Assembly: GCA_028277645.1 (NCBI GenBank) | Contig: JANQFV010000015.1 | Span: 1-51,297 of the forward strand | DNA length: 51,297 nucleotides | Origin: Phycisphaerae bacterium | GTDB taxonomy: Bacteria; Planctomycetota; Phycisphaerae; UBA1845; Fen-1342 | Reading direction: 5' to 3' | Position numbers and translations under genes: made by a program | Shown: positions 1 through 8,435 of the stretch, piece by piece | How positions within the stretch are numbered: the first letter of the stretch is position 1 | How the letters are laid out: every line of letters begins with the position of its first letter | Notes under the pieces: generated by a model | The model's input: only the letters and a program-made list of their open reading frames with translations | Databases searched by the model: none | What the model was told of the DNA's origin: nothing

Positions 1-1
1 C

Positions 2-1120
2 GCGTTCAATGACGGCTTGCACCGCGTGTACACGTTTCTGGCCGCGCTGGCCGAAGGCGGGGAAGCGCTGCCGATGTATGGCGACGCAGATGATGGTTAC
101 GTGCTCGATCTGGACGATGACCCGCTGAATGTTCGCCCATGGCTGGCTCTCGGTGCGGTTTTTTACGGCGACGCGCAGCTCAAGCGCGAAGCCGGTGCGT
201 ACCCCGAACTCTGCCAGTGGCTTCTGCCGGCGTCGGCGGAGCAGGAGTTCGCGGCGCTGGACGATACGCGGGCTGGCAGCGCGCTGGGCGCGCACGCGTT
301 TCGTGATTCGGGGCTGTACCTGTTACAGAGTGGCACTCGCGATGCGCTCGATCGGATAAGCGTGCTCATTGACTGTGGGCAACTCGGGTTCCGCTCGATC
401 GCGGCACACGGGCATGCCGACGCGCTGTCGCTCGTGCTCCGCGCGTTTGGCCACGACGTCCTGGTCGATCCGGGCACGTACGATTACTTCACGTACCCCG
501 CGTGGCGCAATTACTTCCGCAGCACCCGCGCGCACAACACGGTGGTCGTTGACGGCGCGGATCAGTCCGAAATGCTCGGTGCGTTCCTCTGGGGACAACG
601 CGCTACCGCCCGTTGCCTTGATTGGCGCCCCACCGACAACGGCGGCGCGTTCTACGGTGAACACGACGGGTATCGACGCCTGACGGATCCCGTTGTGCAT
701 CGCCGGCGCGTGGAGTTGAACGGCGCGCGGCGCGAGTTGCATGTCGAGGACGAGCTGGACGGCGCGGGCCAGCACTTTGCTGAGGTCTATTTCCACCTTT
801 CAGAGCACTGCCAGATCGTGCAGCAGAAAGACACGAAACTCACCTTGGACACCGGCCGCGGCGAAGTTACGCTGGAACTCGATCCGCGCCTTGCGGTTGA
901 CGTGCTCGCCGGCAGTGAGGATCCCATCGCCGGCTGGGTCAGCCGTGGATACCACCGCAAGGCCCCCAGCATCACGATCGTGGGCTGCATGGCGCATCAG
1001 GGCTCGTTGCGCCTGAAGCATCGGATAGGGGTTGGACTACCGCGCGACGGATCGCTGGGCTCCGGGAACGGAAACGGGCGCGCCGTGCAGTGCTCGGCGC
1101 TCGAGGGCGAAGGATCATGA
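2..1120 (+). CDS. Heparinase II/III-family polysaccharide lyase-like protein (5' partial)
   Basis: The reading frame is open from base 2 with no start in view, so the N-terminal part (usually an alpha/alpha toroid) lies outside the window. The 373 visible codons match the end of the toroid plus the beta-sandwich C-terminal domain of heparinase II/III-like lyases. Seen directly: AHGHADALS, then VDPGTYDY, then RSTRAHNTVVVDG. In this family the His and Tyr of these blocks lie in the catalytic region and the AHNT block is a hallmark. Such enzymes cleave uronic-acid-containing polymers by beta-elimination and are usually periplasmic or secreted; whether this one has a signal peptide cannot be seen. 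Its stop overlaps the next gene's start (ATGA), so it is co-transcribed with the polysaccharide operon. Inferred role: trimming or clearing the polymer made here. The substrate is unknown. Confidence 0.85.
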   Translation, partial: AFNDGLHRVYTFLAALAEGGEALPMYGDADDGYVLDLDDDPLNVRPWLALGAVFYGDAQLKREAGAYPELCQWLLPASAEQEFAALDDTRAGSALGAHAFRDSGLYLLQSGTRDALDRISVLIDCGQLGFRSIAAHGHADALSLVLRAFGHDVLVDPGTYDYFTYPAWRNYFRSTRAHNTVVVDGADQSEMLGAFLWGQRATARCLDWRPTDNGGAFYGEHDGYRRLTDPVVHRRRVELNGARRELHVEDELDGAGQHFAEVYFHLSEHCQIVQQKDTKLTLDTGRGEVTLELDPRLAVDVLAGSEDPIAGWVSRGYHRKAPSITIVGCMAHQGSLRLKHRIGVGLPRDGSLGSGNGNGRAVQCSALEGEGS

Positions 1121-2199
1121 ACCGTACCGCTGGTATCGTATTGGCTGGTGTTCATCGCTGGGGCGAGTCGGAGTTCGACTGGCTGCTCCCGCGCCCACTC
1201 TTGCCGGTCGTACACACGCCCCTGATCTGTCACGTTGTACGCTGGCTGCGCGACGGCGGCATGCCCGCCACGGGAATCTGCGCGAACAGCATCTCGCGCC
1301 TGGTGCGGCACGTGCTGGGTGATGGCTCGAGGGCCGACATGGATCTGGTGTATTACGAAGACTGGACGCCGCGCGGCCCGGCGGGCTGCGTGCGCGACGT
1401 GGCCGACTATCTCACAGCGGAGCGACTCGTGGTTGTCGACGCGACCATTCTACCGGCGTGCGACTTGGGCGCGCTGCTGGCGGCGCATGAGGCGAGCGGC
1501 GCCGCCCTGACCGTCGTCGTCTCCCCCGACCCGGAGGTTCCCGGGCCGGGCCGCGCTCGTCAGGTACCGCAAGGCATCTACGTGCTGGAACGGTCTGCGT
1601 TGGCGCACATTCCCGAGGCCGGCTATCAGGATCTGAAGGAAGTGCTGGTGCCGCGGTTGCACGCACTGAATCTGCCGGTCATGACGCATACGCTTCCGGC
1701 GCCCCTGCCGCGTGTCACGGATATGATGAGCTACTTGCAGGTGAACGCGGTCGCGCTGGCCAGCGTATGCCATGCAGACGCGCCGCCGCCGGGCTATCAA
1801 CGTGTGGGGGCCGGACTGGTCCATGAGTCCGCCACGGTTTCTCATCCGGAGCGGTTTATTGGACCGTTCCTGGTGGGTCCACGCACGGTAATCGGCGAGT
1901 CGGCGACACTGGTCGGACCGGTGACGATTGGAGCCGACTGTACCATAGAGCGCGGCGCCGTCGTCAGCGGTTCGGTGCTGTGGGAACGATGTGTGATCGA
2001 GGCCGGCGCGAACGTGGACGAGTGCGTGCTGGACCACGGCCTGCGGGTCGCGCCGGGGGCGGGCGTGCATCGAGCAGTCCGCCGAGCGCGTCCGAACACG
2101 CTGAAGCGTTTGCGGCATAGAATCTGGCCTCGGCTGGCACGGTCCACTGCGAGCAGCGTATCGGACGCCCCGTCCGCCGCCGCTTCGGCGCACCGGTAG
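1117..2199 (+). CDS. Degenerate sugar nucleotidyltransferase with left-handed beta-helix domain
   Basis: About 360 residues. The start is the ATG at 1117, inside the ATGA overlap with the previous stop; an in-frame GTG at 1090 would only add a basic leader. Residues 1-220 look like an NDP-sugar pyrophosphorylase Rossmann domain: GIVLAG near the N-terminus and LLPRPLLPVVHTPLI where family members carry PKPLLPV. Between them the GxGTRLxP nucleotide loop is replaced by VHRWGESEFDW, and the PKP lysine is Arg. Residues about 230-320 contain hexapeptide-type repeats (FIGPFLVGPRTVIGES, ATLVGPVTIGADCTIE), a left-handed beta-helix as in mannose-1-phosphate guanylyltransferase and GlmU relatives. Catalysis is doubtful because the phosphate-binding loop is lost; a regulatory or scaffold role is possible. 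The fused phosphoglycosyl transferase at 4548 has a similar architecture in its N-terminal half. Confidence 0.7.
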   Translation: MNRTAGIVLAGVHRWGESEFDWLLPRPLLPVVHTPLICHVVRWLRDGGMPATGICANSISRLVRHVLGDGSRADMDLVYYEDWTPRGPAGCVRDVADYLTAERLVVVDATILPACDLGALLAAHEASGAALTVVVSPDPEVPGPGRARQVPQGIYVLERSALAHIPEAGYQDLKEVLVPRLHALNLPVMTHTLPAPLPRVTDMMSYLQVNAVALASVCHADAPPPGYQRVGAGLVHESATVSHPERFIGPFLVGPRTVIGESATLVGPVTIGADCTIERGAVVSGSVLWERCVIEAGANVDECVLDHGLRVAPGAGVHRAVRRARPNTLKRLRHRIWPRLARSTASSVSDAPSAAASAHR

Positions 2200-2256
2200 T
2201 CGACTGGCCGAGCATTAACCGATGGAACGACAGGAAGCGAAACTGGGAACCTGAGA

Positions 2257-4533
2257 ATGCCGAGCAATTCCGGAAACAACATGGAAGTGGCGCATCTGGG
2301 CAGTTCCGCCACGTTGCCCGTGGCGGCGGGCTTGTCCGCCGGACTCGACGTCTGGTCGGCCGGCGGACTCGGTGCGCCGACGGCGTCGGAGAGTTCCAAA
2401 CGCCACATCTCCGTCGATTTGCTGTGGCGCTATCGCTGGACGATGCTGCTCTCGTTCTTTCTGCTGGCGATCCCCGGCGTACTGGGTGTCTGGTTCGTGG
2501 TGAAACCGCAGTACCGCGCAGTGGCGGTCGTCGAAGTATCGCCCGTGATTCCGCGGCTTGTATTTCAGACTGAGAACAGCGGTGTCATCCCGCTCTATTC
2601 ACAGTATCTGAACACGCAGGAAGAGATCATCGGTAGCCCGAGCGTGCTGACGCGCGTGCTCGAGCAGCCTGACGTACAGGCCACGCACTGGTTTCGTGAG
2701 CCCCCCACGCCGTTGCTGGGCGGCACGCCGACGGCGCTCGAACGTCTTATGGAAGATCTGTCGGTCGAGGTCGAGCGCGGCACACAGGTGATCAATGTGC
2801 GCTTCGCGGCGCTTGATGCGGCCGATGCCGCGACGATCGTCAACGCGGTCGTGAAGCAATACTCGAAGTACGTGTCCGAGAGCGTCAAGAAGACTGACGA
2901 TCTCGTGTATCGCGAGTTGCTGAAGGAATACGAGTCGCGACGTGCCATCGTTGAAACACTGGAGCGCGACCGGGCCAACCGCGTCAAAGAGCTGAACACG
3001 GCCGATCCCGAACTGCTGCTGTCTGAGCAGCGCCAGCGCCTGGATAAGCTCATTGAGGAGCGCAGCACGTTGCAGCGCGAGATGGCGCTCGTCGAGTGGA
3101 AGCTTGCGTCACTTGATCCTGAGCCCGAATCGGATGCGGCGCAAGCAGCGCAGCCGACGCCCGTGCAGAGCCCGGCGTATGAGCTGGATCCGGAATGGCA
3201 GCGCCTCTTCAACGAGTTGGAGCGTAAGCGTCACCGTGTTGCACTGGCGGAACAACGCCTCGGCGAACGCAACCCGCAGCTCATCGAGATGCGCAGCGAA
3301 GTCGACCTGCTCACGCGCTTGTTGCAGGAGCGCACGGCGGTGTTGAAGCGCCGGCCGGCGCTGGTTCAGCCGGCCCCTGGGGCGACCACGGCGCTAATGA
3401 CAGGGGCCGAGCTACAGGACCGATTTGACGAGCTCAAATACCAGGATCACCTACTGAACGCGGATATCACTAAGCACCAAGCGGAGCTCACGCGTACCGC
3501 CGATCTCATCGCCCGGCACGTGAAGCTGAACGAAGAGCTCAAGCAGGCGCGCGATCTGTTCGAGGTGGTGCGCACGCGCAAGACACAGCGCGAGGTCGAG
3601 AGCGGGGCCCCTGGTGCCATCAGCATTCAGGCCGAGGCTTTCTTGCCGTCGCAGCCGTTTAATCAGAAACGCCGCTATGCGCTGATGGCGATGGTGGTCT
3701 TCGGCTCGGCCGCCGCCGCACTTGCGCTGGCGTATGTCCGTGCCAGCACGAGCCAGGCAATACACAATGCCGACGATGTGGTCGCCCCCGTCGAGGGCCC
3801 GTTCCTGGGTTACCTGCCGCTCGTCCGAGATCCTCAGCAGATGGAGCCGCGCGAACAGGTCGTACGGCAGGAATGCGTGCGTATGGTTCGCACAGCGCTG
3901 TTACAGCGGCTCGATCAGGTGCGTGGCAATGTTGTCATGGTGACCAGTGCCGGTCCCGGTGCGGGCAAGACCGAGGCCACGTTGTCGCTGGCCGACAGTC
4001 TCGCCCAGGTTGGCAAACGCGTGCTGCTCGTCGATGCCGACGTGCGCAGTCCGTCCCTTAGCACGCGCTGCAACGTCACCGGTCACGGCGGTTTGCTCGA
4101 CCTGCTGAAACGCACCGCCAACGAAGAGGACGTTGTCGTTCGCCGCAAGGACGACGGCCTGCAGTTGCTGCCCGCGGGCGATGAGTACCACCCGCACGAC
4201 TCGGAACTGCTCGCGAGCGATGAGATGGTCACGCTGCTCGAGCGCTGGCGCGAGCGGTTCGACATCGTGATTCTGGACAGCGCGCCGGTCATGCCGGTCG
4301 CGGATGCGCGCATCCTGGCGAGCCTAGTCGACGGTACGGTGATGATTGTCCGCGAAGAGCACTGTCGCCGCGCGGAAGTTCGCGAGGCGCTGAATACACT
4401 CACCGCTGGCGACGGCAAGCTCCTGGGTATGATGTTCCTGGGTTCGGTGCGGCAGCGTCACTATTACGACTCGTACTATCGCAACGAAGCGCGCGTGGCC
4501 CCGGAAGCGTCTGACGCGCGTCGCAGTGGTTAA
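2257..4533 (+). CDS. Wzz-type co-polymerase fused to BY-kinase (tyrosine autokinase)
   Basis: 758 residues. After a 50-residue cytoplasmic lead, a transmembrane helix (about 60-85, LLSFFLLAIPGVLGVWFVV) opens a Wzz chain-length domain with extended coiled coil (about 220-470). A second helix follows (about 470-492), then a cytoplasmic kinase domain. The Walker A loop is SAGPGAGKTEATLSLA with the lysine near residue 571, Walker A' is VLLVDAD near 589-595, and Walker B is IVILDSAP near 670-677. The C-terminus has a tyrosine cluster (YYDSYY), the expected autophosphorylation tail. The family controls chain length and polymerase activity of Wzy-dependent polysaccharides through phosphorylation cycles. 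Walker A departs slightly from the usual PGEGKS (PGAGKT). It sits 14 bp before the phosphoglycosyl transferase. An internal ATG at 2281 is an alternative start. Confidence 0.92.
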   Translation: MPSNSGNNMEVAHLGSSATLPVAAGLSAGLDVWSAGGLGAPTASESSKRHISVDLLWRYRWTMLLSFFLLAIPGVLGVWFVVKPQYRAVAVVEVSPVIPRLVFQTENSGVIPLYSQYLNTQEEIIGSPSVLTRVLEQPDVQATHWFREPPTPLLGGTPTALERLMEDLSVEVERGTQVINVRFAALDAADAATIVNAVVKQYSKYVSESVKKTDDLVYRELLKEYESRRAIVETLERDRANRVKELNTADPELLLSEQRQRLDKLIEERSTLQREMALVEWKLASLDPEPESDAAQAAQPTPVQSPAYELDPEWQRLFNELERKRHRVALAEQRLGERNPQLIEMRSEVDLLTRLLQERTAVLKRRPALVQPAPGATTALMTGAELQDRFDELKYQDHLLNADITKHQAELTRTADLIARHVKLNEELKQARDLFEVVRTRKTQREVESGAPGAISIQAEAFLPSQPFNQKRRYALMAMVVFGSAAAALALAYVRASTSQAIHNADDVVAPVEGPFLGYLPLVRDPQQMEPREQVVRQECVRMVRTALLQRLDQVRGNVVMVTSAGPGAGKTEATLSLADSLAQVGKRVLLVDADVRSPSLSTRCNVTGHGGLLDLLKRTANEEDVVVRRKDDGLQLLPAGDEYHPHDSELLASDEMVTLLERWRERFDIVILDSAPVMPVADARILASLVDGTVMIVREEHCRRAEVREALNTLTAGDGKLLGMMFLGSVRQRHYYDSYYRNEARVAPEASDARRSG

Positions 4534-4547
4534 CGCGCCGAGCGGTT

Positions 4548-6371
4548 ATGCAGGTTTTTCCCGTCATTCTGGACACGCGCCCGTCGTACCTGCGGCGCCA
4601 GGGCGCGCCACCGTCGTTGTTGCTGACCCCGGTCGGCACCGGTCTGCTGCTGCACCGCGTGAAAGCGGCTCTCGCCGCTGTCAAAGTTGATACGCCGCGC
4701 GTGCTCGCAGATTTCGCAGTCGACGAGGATTATGCCACGCGCGTCCGTGCCATCGCCGCGCAGGTGGAAGAGGTCGCTCCGGTCGAGCGGCTGAGCGGAT
4801 TGTTGAACGAGTGTGAGCTGTCCGACTGCATTCTGATCATTGACCCGCGTTGCTATCCGGTACGCGGGCTCGATCTGCGTGAGCTGATCAGCGCAGCGGG
4901 CGCCGACCGGTCGGCCCGGCACCTGGTGGCGATGGACACGCAACGCCGTGGAACCAAGGAATACGTTCAGCTCGATGCCGACGGCCGTGTGCAGCGGATT
5001 CAGCGCTACTATGACGGCGTGACTTGGCTCCAGGCCCAGGGTGTACTCGCGTCACTCATCCCGGTACCCATGTTGCGGGAAGTAGTGAATCCCTCGGTGC
5101 GCGGCTTGGCGCCGCTACGACGCCTGATGGCTGCCCACGGCTTTGTGAATCGCGACATCGGTCTGGCGGGCGGCATCCACGATCTGCGCACGGAACGTGG
5201 CCTCCTGCACCTGAGCGAGCAGCACCTGCGCAACGGCGAGGCTCCGTCGAGCGCCGACGGGTACCGTCATTGGCGTCCTGGCGTCGTCGTGGGGCCCAAC
5301 TGCACGATCGATCCAACCGCGCGCCTCTATGCGCCCGTCGTGGTGCAGGCGGAGTCGCGCGTCGAGGCGGAAACGACGATCATCGGCCCCACCCTTATTG
5401 GAACGGGCAGCCGGATTGAGCAGGGCGCCGTGGTCGCCCAGTGCCTCACGGTGCCGGGTACGCGTGTGGGTGCCAACGCCACGTTCCATCACCGCCTCCT
5501 GTGCGGCGACGAGACCGAACGGCCATCAGACGTGGAAGTATGGGACAATGATCGTGGCGGCATACAGGTTGCGCGACGCGATCCCGCGCGCGATGACGGT
5601 GATGAGGCGGCGTATCGACGTCGGGAGCGCTACGTGCAGATCAAGCGCGTTGCCGAAGGCATCCTGTCTGCGTTGGGTTTGCTGCTGTTGTCTCCGCTGT
5701 TGCTGCTGGTCGCGCTACTTAACAAGCTGACTTCGCGCGGCCCGGTCTTTTTTGGCCACGAGCGCGAAGGCAAGGACGGACAGCTCTTTCGTTGCTACAA
5801 GTTCCGCACGATGATCGATGGCGCGCACTTTATGCAGCGCGCGCTGTACAAGCAGAACGAGGTGGACGGCCCGCAGTTCAAAATGGACCACGATCCGCGC
5901 ATCAGCCGTCTCGGCCATCTGTTGCGCAAGACGAACATCGACGAGTTGCCCCAGCTCTGGAACGTGCTGTGCGGACAGATGAGCCTGATCGGCCCACGAC
6001 CGTCGCCGTTCCGCGAGAACCAGATCTGTGTGCCCTGGCGCAAGGCGCGCCTGGCGGTGCGTCCCGGCATCACCGGGCTGTGGCAGGTCTGTCGCAGTGG
6101 GCGCGCCCAATCGGATTTTCACCAGTGGATTTACTACGACATTCTCTATGTGCGGCACCTGTCGTTCTGGCTTGATGTGAAAATTCTGCTGGCGACACTG
6201 GTTACCCTGGGGGGCCGCTGGAGCATGCCCGTGCATTGGATCATCCCGTCGCACAAGGCTCGTGCGGAAGATGAGTACTTCCTGGCCCTCGACAAGCCGC
6301 CCGTCGAACCGCTGGCCGCGGTCTCCGCGGAAGCGACCACCTCGACGTCGGCCGGAGTCGTTCACGCATGA
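4548..6371 (+). CDS. Phosphoglycosyl transferase (initiating sugar transferase) fused to nucleotidyltransferase/beta-helix-like region
   Basis: 607 residues in two parts. Residues 1-230 resemble a degenerate nucleotidyltransferase-like fold, and about 244-320 carry hexapeptide repeats (VVVGPNCTIDPTARL, TTIIGPTLIGTGSRIEQ). From about 360 there is a complete bacterial sugar-transferase domain of the WcaJ/PglC type: a hydrophobic hairpin rich in Leu, then CYKFRTM, RISRLGHLLRKTNIDELPQ, MSLIGPRPSPF and RPGITGLWQV. The DE pair in NIDELPQ is the catalytic Asp-Glu of monotopic phosphoglycosyl transferases. The reaction moves a sugar phosphate from a UDP-sugar to undecaprenyl phosphate at the inner membrane, starting the repeat unit. 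The usual polytopic N-terminal part of WbaP-type enzymes (four helices plus CoA-binding-like domain) is absent and replaced by this soluble region. The stop overlaps the next start (ATGA). Confidence 0.92.
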   Translation: MQVFPVILDTRPSYLRRQGAPPSLLLTPVGTGLLLHRVKAALAAVKVDTPRVLADFAVDEDYATRVRAIAAQVEEVAPVERLSGLLNECELSDCILIIDPRCYPVRGLDLRELISAAGADRSARHLVAMDTQRRGTKEYVQLDADGRVQRIQRYYDGVTWLQAQGVLASLIPVPMLREVVNPSVRGLAPLRRLMAAHGFVNRDIGLAGGIHDLRTERGLLHLSEQHLRNGEAPSSADGYRHWRPGVVVGPNCTIDPTARLYAPVVVQAESRVEAETTIIGPTLIGTGSRIEQGAVVAQCLTVPGTRVGANATFHHRLLCGDETERPSDVEVWDNDRGGIQVARRDPARDDGDEAAYRRRERYVQIKRVAEGILSALGLLLLSPLLLLVALLNKLTSRGPVFFGHEREGKDGQLFRCYKFRTMIDGAHFMQRALYKQNEVDGPQFKMDHDPRISRLGHLLRKTNIDELPQLWNVLCGQMSLIGPRPSPFRENQICVPWRKARLAVRPGITGLWQVCRSGRAQSDFHQWIYYDILYVRHLSFWLDVKILLATLVTLGGRWSMPVHWIIPSHKARAEDEYFLALDKPPVEPLAAVSAEATTSTSAGVVHA

Positions 6372-7528
6372 CCACCGCAACGCTACAGCGCGCGCCGCGG
6401 GCTACCAAAGGTTGGCCGCAACAGATCCGTGCCTTGCGCGACCTGTCCCTGCGCGGCTTGGCCCGCATGTACCTTCCGGACGAACAGTTGTTCGCCTTTC
6501 GGGTGCGCAAGGCACCGGATCGTCCCCGCCTCGAAGGTATCAGCTATCGCTACACCGCCATTGCGCTGCTCGGCTTGGTAGGTGAAGAAGAAGACGCGGT
6601 GCGCCAGGTGCTCGCCGGAAAATCAAGCCGGGATCTGTGCGGGCGGCTGTTGGCCGATGTCATCGCGATGGACAATCTCGGTGATGTCGCACTGACGGCG
6701 TGGGTGTCCCGGATACTGGAGCACGTCGAAGCTCCCCGAGCGCTCGGCCGCCTCAAAGCGCTGCTCAATGAGCAGCATGAGAGTTACACCGTCGAGATTG
6801 CGTGGGCATTGTCGGCGCTGTGCGAAGGCCCGCAGGACGACGCCGTAACGGCTGCTCGCGAGCAGGCCGCCGAACGCTTACTGAGTGTGTATTCGCCTCG
6901 GGCGGCCTTGTTCCGGCATCATTCCGGCGGCGCGGTATCTGCAGTACGTCAGCACGTGGCGTGCTTCGCGGACCTGGTCTATCCAATTCAGGCGCTGGCC
7001 CGGCATGCCGTGGCGACGGGCGATGCGCGCTCACTGGAAGTGGCCGAGCAATGTGCGGCTCGCGTTTGCAGCTTGATCGGCCCCGCGGGGCAGTGGTGGT
7101 GGCACTACGACGCGCGGACCGGGAAGGTGCTAGAGCGCTATCCGGTCTACGCCGTGCATCAGGACGCGATGGGGCCGATGGCGTTGTTTGCGTTGCACGA
7201 GGCCGGCGGCACTGACTATCGGGCCGAGATTGAGAACGGTTGGAATTGGCTGCACGCGGCGCCGGAGCTCGGCGGCGGCACGCTGATCGATCCGCACAAC
7301 GAGGCCATCTGGCGCAAGGTCGCCCGCCGCGAACCACGCAAGTTCGTTCGCTCCGCCCAGGCCGCGGTGAGCAGGCTGCACTCGGCGATCCGCGTTCCAT
7401 TGGTTGACCTGCTCTTTCCGCCGGGGCCAATAGACGATGAGTGCCGGCCCTATCACCTGGGCTGGCTGCTGTACTCGTGGCCGGAGCGCCGTGTGGCGGA
7501 GATCGAACGCAGCCTGGAGGCGAGCTGA
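6368..7528 (+). CDS. Alpha/alpha-toroid-like hypothetical protein
   Basis: 386 residues, starting in the ATGA overlap with the transferase gene; no signal peptide or membrane helix is visible, so it is probably cytoplasmic. The sequence is helix-rich throughout. It contains recurring helical blocks (LTAWVSRILEH, VEIAWALSALCEG, FADLVYPIQALARHA), a WWWHYDARTGKVLERYPVYAVHQDAMGP-like stretch around 240-270, and GWNWLHAAPELGG. This pattern resembles alpha/alpha barrel proteins such as unsaturated glucuronyl hydrolases or terpene-cyclase folds, but I cannot assign a family or catalytic pair. The terminal TGATG overlap with the WecG-type gene implies translational coupling and a role in the same pathway. 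It could be a glycan-processing enzyme or a structural partner of the initiating transferase. Function unknown. Confidence 0.75.
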   Translation: MTTATLQRAPRATKGWPQQIRALRDLSLRGLARMYLPDEQLFAFRVRKAPDRPRLEGISYRYTAIALLGLVGEEEDAVRQVLAGKSSRDLCGRLLADVIAMDNLGDVALTAWVSRILEHVEAPRALGRLKALLNEQHESYTVEIAWALSALCEGPQDDAVTAAREQAAERLLSVYSPRAALFRHHSGGAVSAVRQHVACFADLVYPIQALARHAVATGDARSLEVAEQCAARVCSLIGPAGQWWWHYDARTGKVLERYPVYAVHQDAMGPMALFALHEAGGTDYRAEIENGWNWLHAAPELGGGTLIDPHNEAIWRKVARREPRKFVRSAQAAVSRLHSAIRVPLVDLLFPPGPIDDECRPYHLGWLLYSWPERRVAEIERSLEAS

Positions 7529-8316
7529 TGGACGGCGCCACGTACTCGACCGCGTCCGTCCTGGGGCTGCCGATTGCCGCCGTGACGATGGACGCCGCGG
7601 TCGATATGTGTTCCAGCGCCATCGAAGCGCGGCGCCCGCTGCTGGTCGGGGTGGTCAACGCGGCCAAACTGGTCAACATGCGGCGTACGCCGAAGCTGGA
7701 TCGTGCGGTACGCACCGCCGACGTGATCTTTGCGGACGGCATGTCGGTGGTCTGGGCGTCCCGGCTGCTGGGCCGTCCGTTGCCGGAGCGTGTGACCGGC
7801 ATCGATCTGATGGATCACCTGCTCCGCCGGGCTAACGAGCGTCGCCACCGGGTCTACTTTCTGGGGGCGACCGACGAAGTACTCGCGGAATTCGTTCGGT
7901 GCGTGCGGCGCGACTACCCCGACGCGGTCATCGCCGGCCACCGGAACGGGTACTTCGATGGCGACCAGGAGGAGCAGATCGCGCGTGACATCGCTTCCGC
8001 CAAACCCGACATGCTCTTTGCCGCCATGACGTCCCCGAAGAAGGAGGAGTTCCTGGCGCAATGGTCTAACGTCATGCAGGTTCCGGTTTGTCACGGCGTG
8101 GGTGGCGCGTTCGACGTCGTGGCGGGCAAGGTGAAGCGGGCCCCGCAGTTCTGGCAGCGCTGGGGGCTCGAGTGGCTGTACCGGGTGTTGCAGGAGCCAC
8201 GGCGTATGTGGCGGCGGTACCTGGTGACCAATACCATCTTTTGTTGGTTGCTGCTGCGTGAGATGGTCTCCGGCGAGCTGCCTGCGCCGCACGCCAGTGG
8301 CGGCACCGCCGAGTGA
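7528..8316 (+). CDS. WecG/TagA/CpsF family glycosyltransferase (GT26)
   Basis: 262 residues. The ATG at 7528 lies in a TGATG overlap and follows GGAGG with 7 nt spacing; longer in-frame starts upstream run inside the previous gene. Family hallmarks are clear: VNAAKLVNMRRTPKLDRAV, then FADGMSVVW, then YFLGATDEVLAEF, GYF, MTSPKKEEFL, GVGGAFDVVAGKVKRAPQFW and GLEWLYRVLQEPRRMWRRY. The ADG Asp is the candidate catalytic base in TagA-type enzymes, and the C-terminal basic/aromatic tail (about 215-255) docks the enzyme on the membrane. GT26 enzymes add the second sugar (for example ManNAcA or ManNAc) to an undecaprenyl-linked first sugar. This fits its place three genes after the initiating transferase. 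The donor cannot be read from sequence. Confidence 0.93.
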   Translation: MDGATYSTASVLGLPIAAVTMDAAVDMCSSAIEARRPLLVGVVNAAKLVNMRRTPKLDRAVRTADVIFADGMSVVWASRLLGRPLPERVTGIDLMDHLLRRANERRHRVYFLGATDEVLAEFVRCVRRDYPDAVIAGHRNGYFDGDQEEQIARDIASAKPDMLFAAMTSPKKEEFLAQWSNVMQVPVCHGVGGAFDVVAGKVKRAPQFWQRWGLEWLYRVLQEPRRMWRRYLVTNTIFCWLLLREMVSGELPAPHASGGTAE

Positions 8317-8435
8317 TGGTGGTGCCCGGCGTTGGGCCGTATCGATCATGCCGATCTGTGTATTCTGCTGGACCCGGTCGTCGTGAGCGGCTGAGTATAT
8401 CCAAGTGACTGAAACGTAAACGGATCCTGGCCGAC

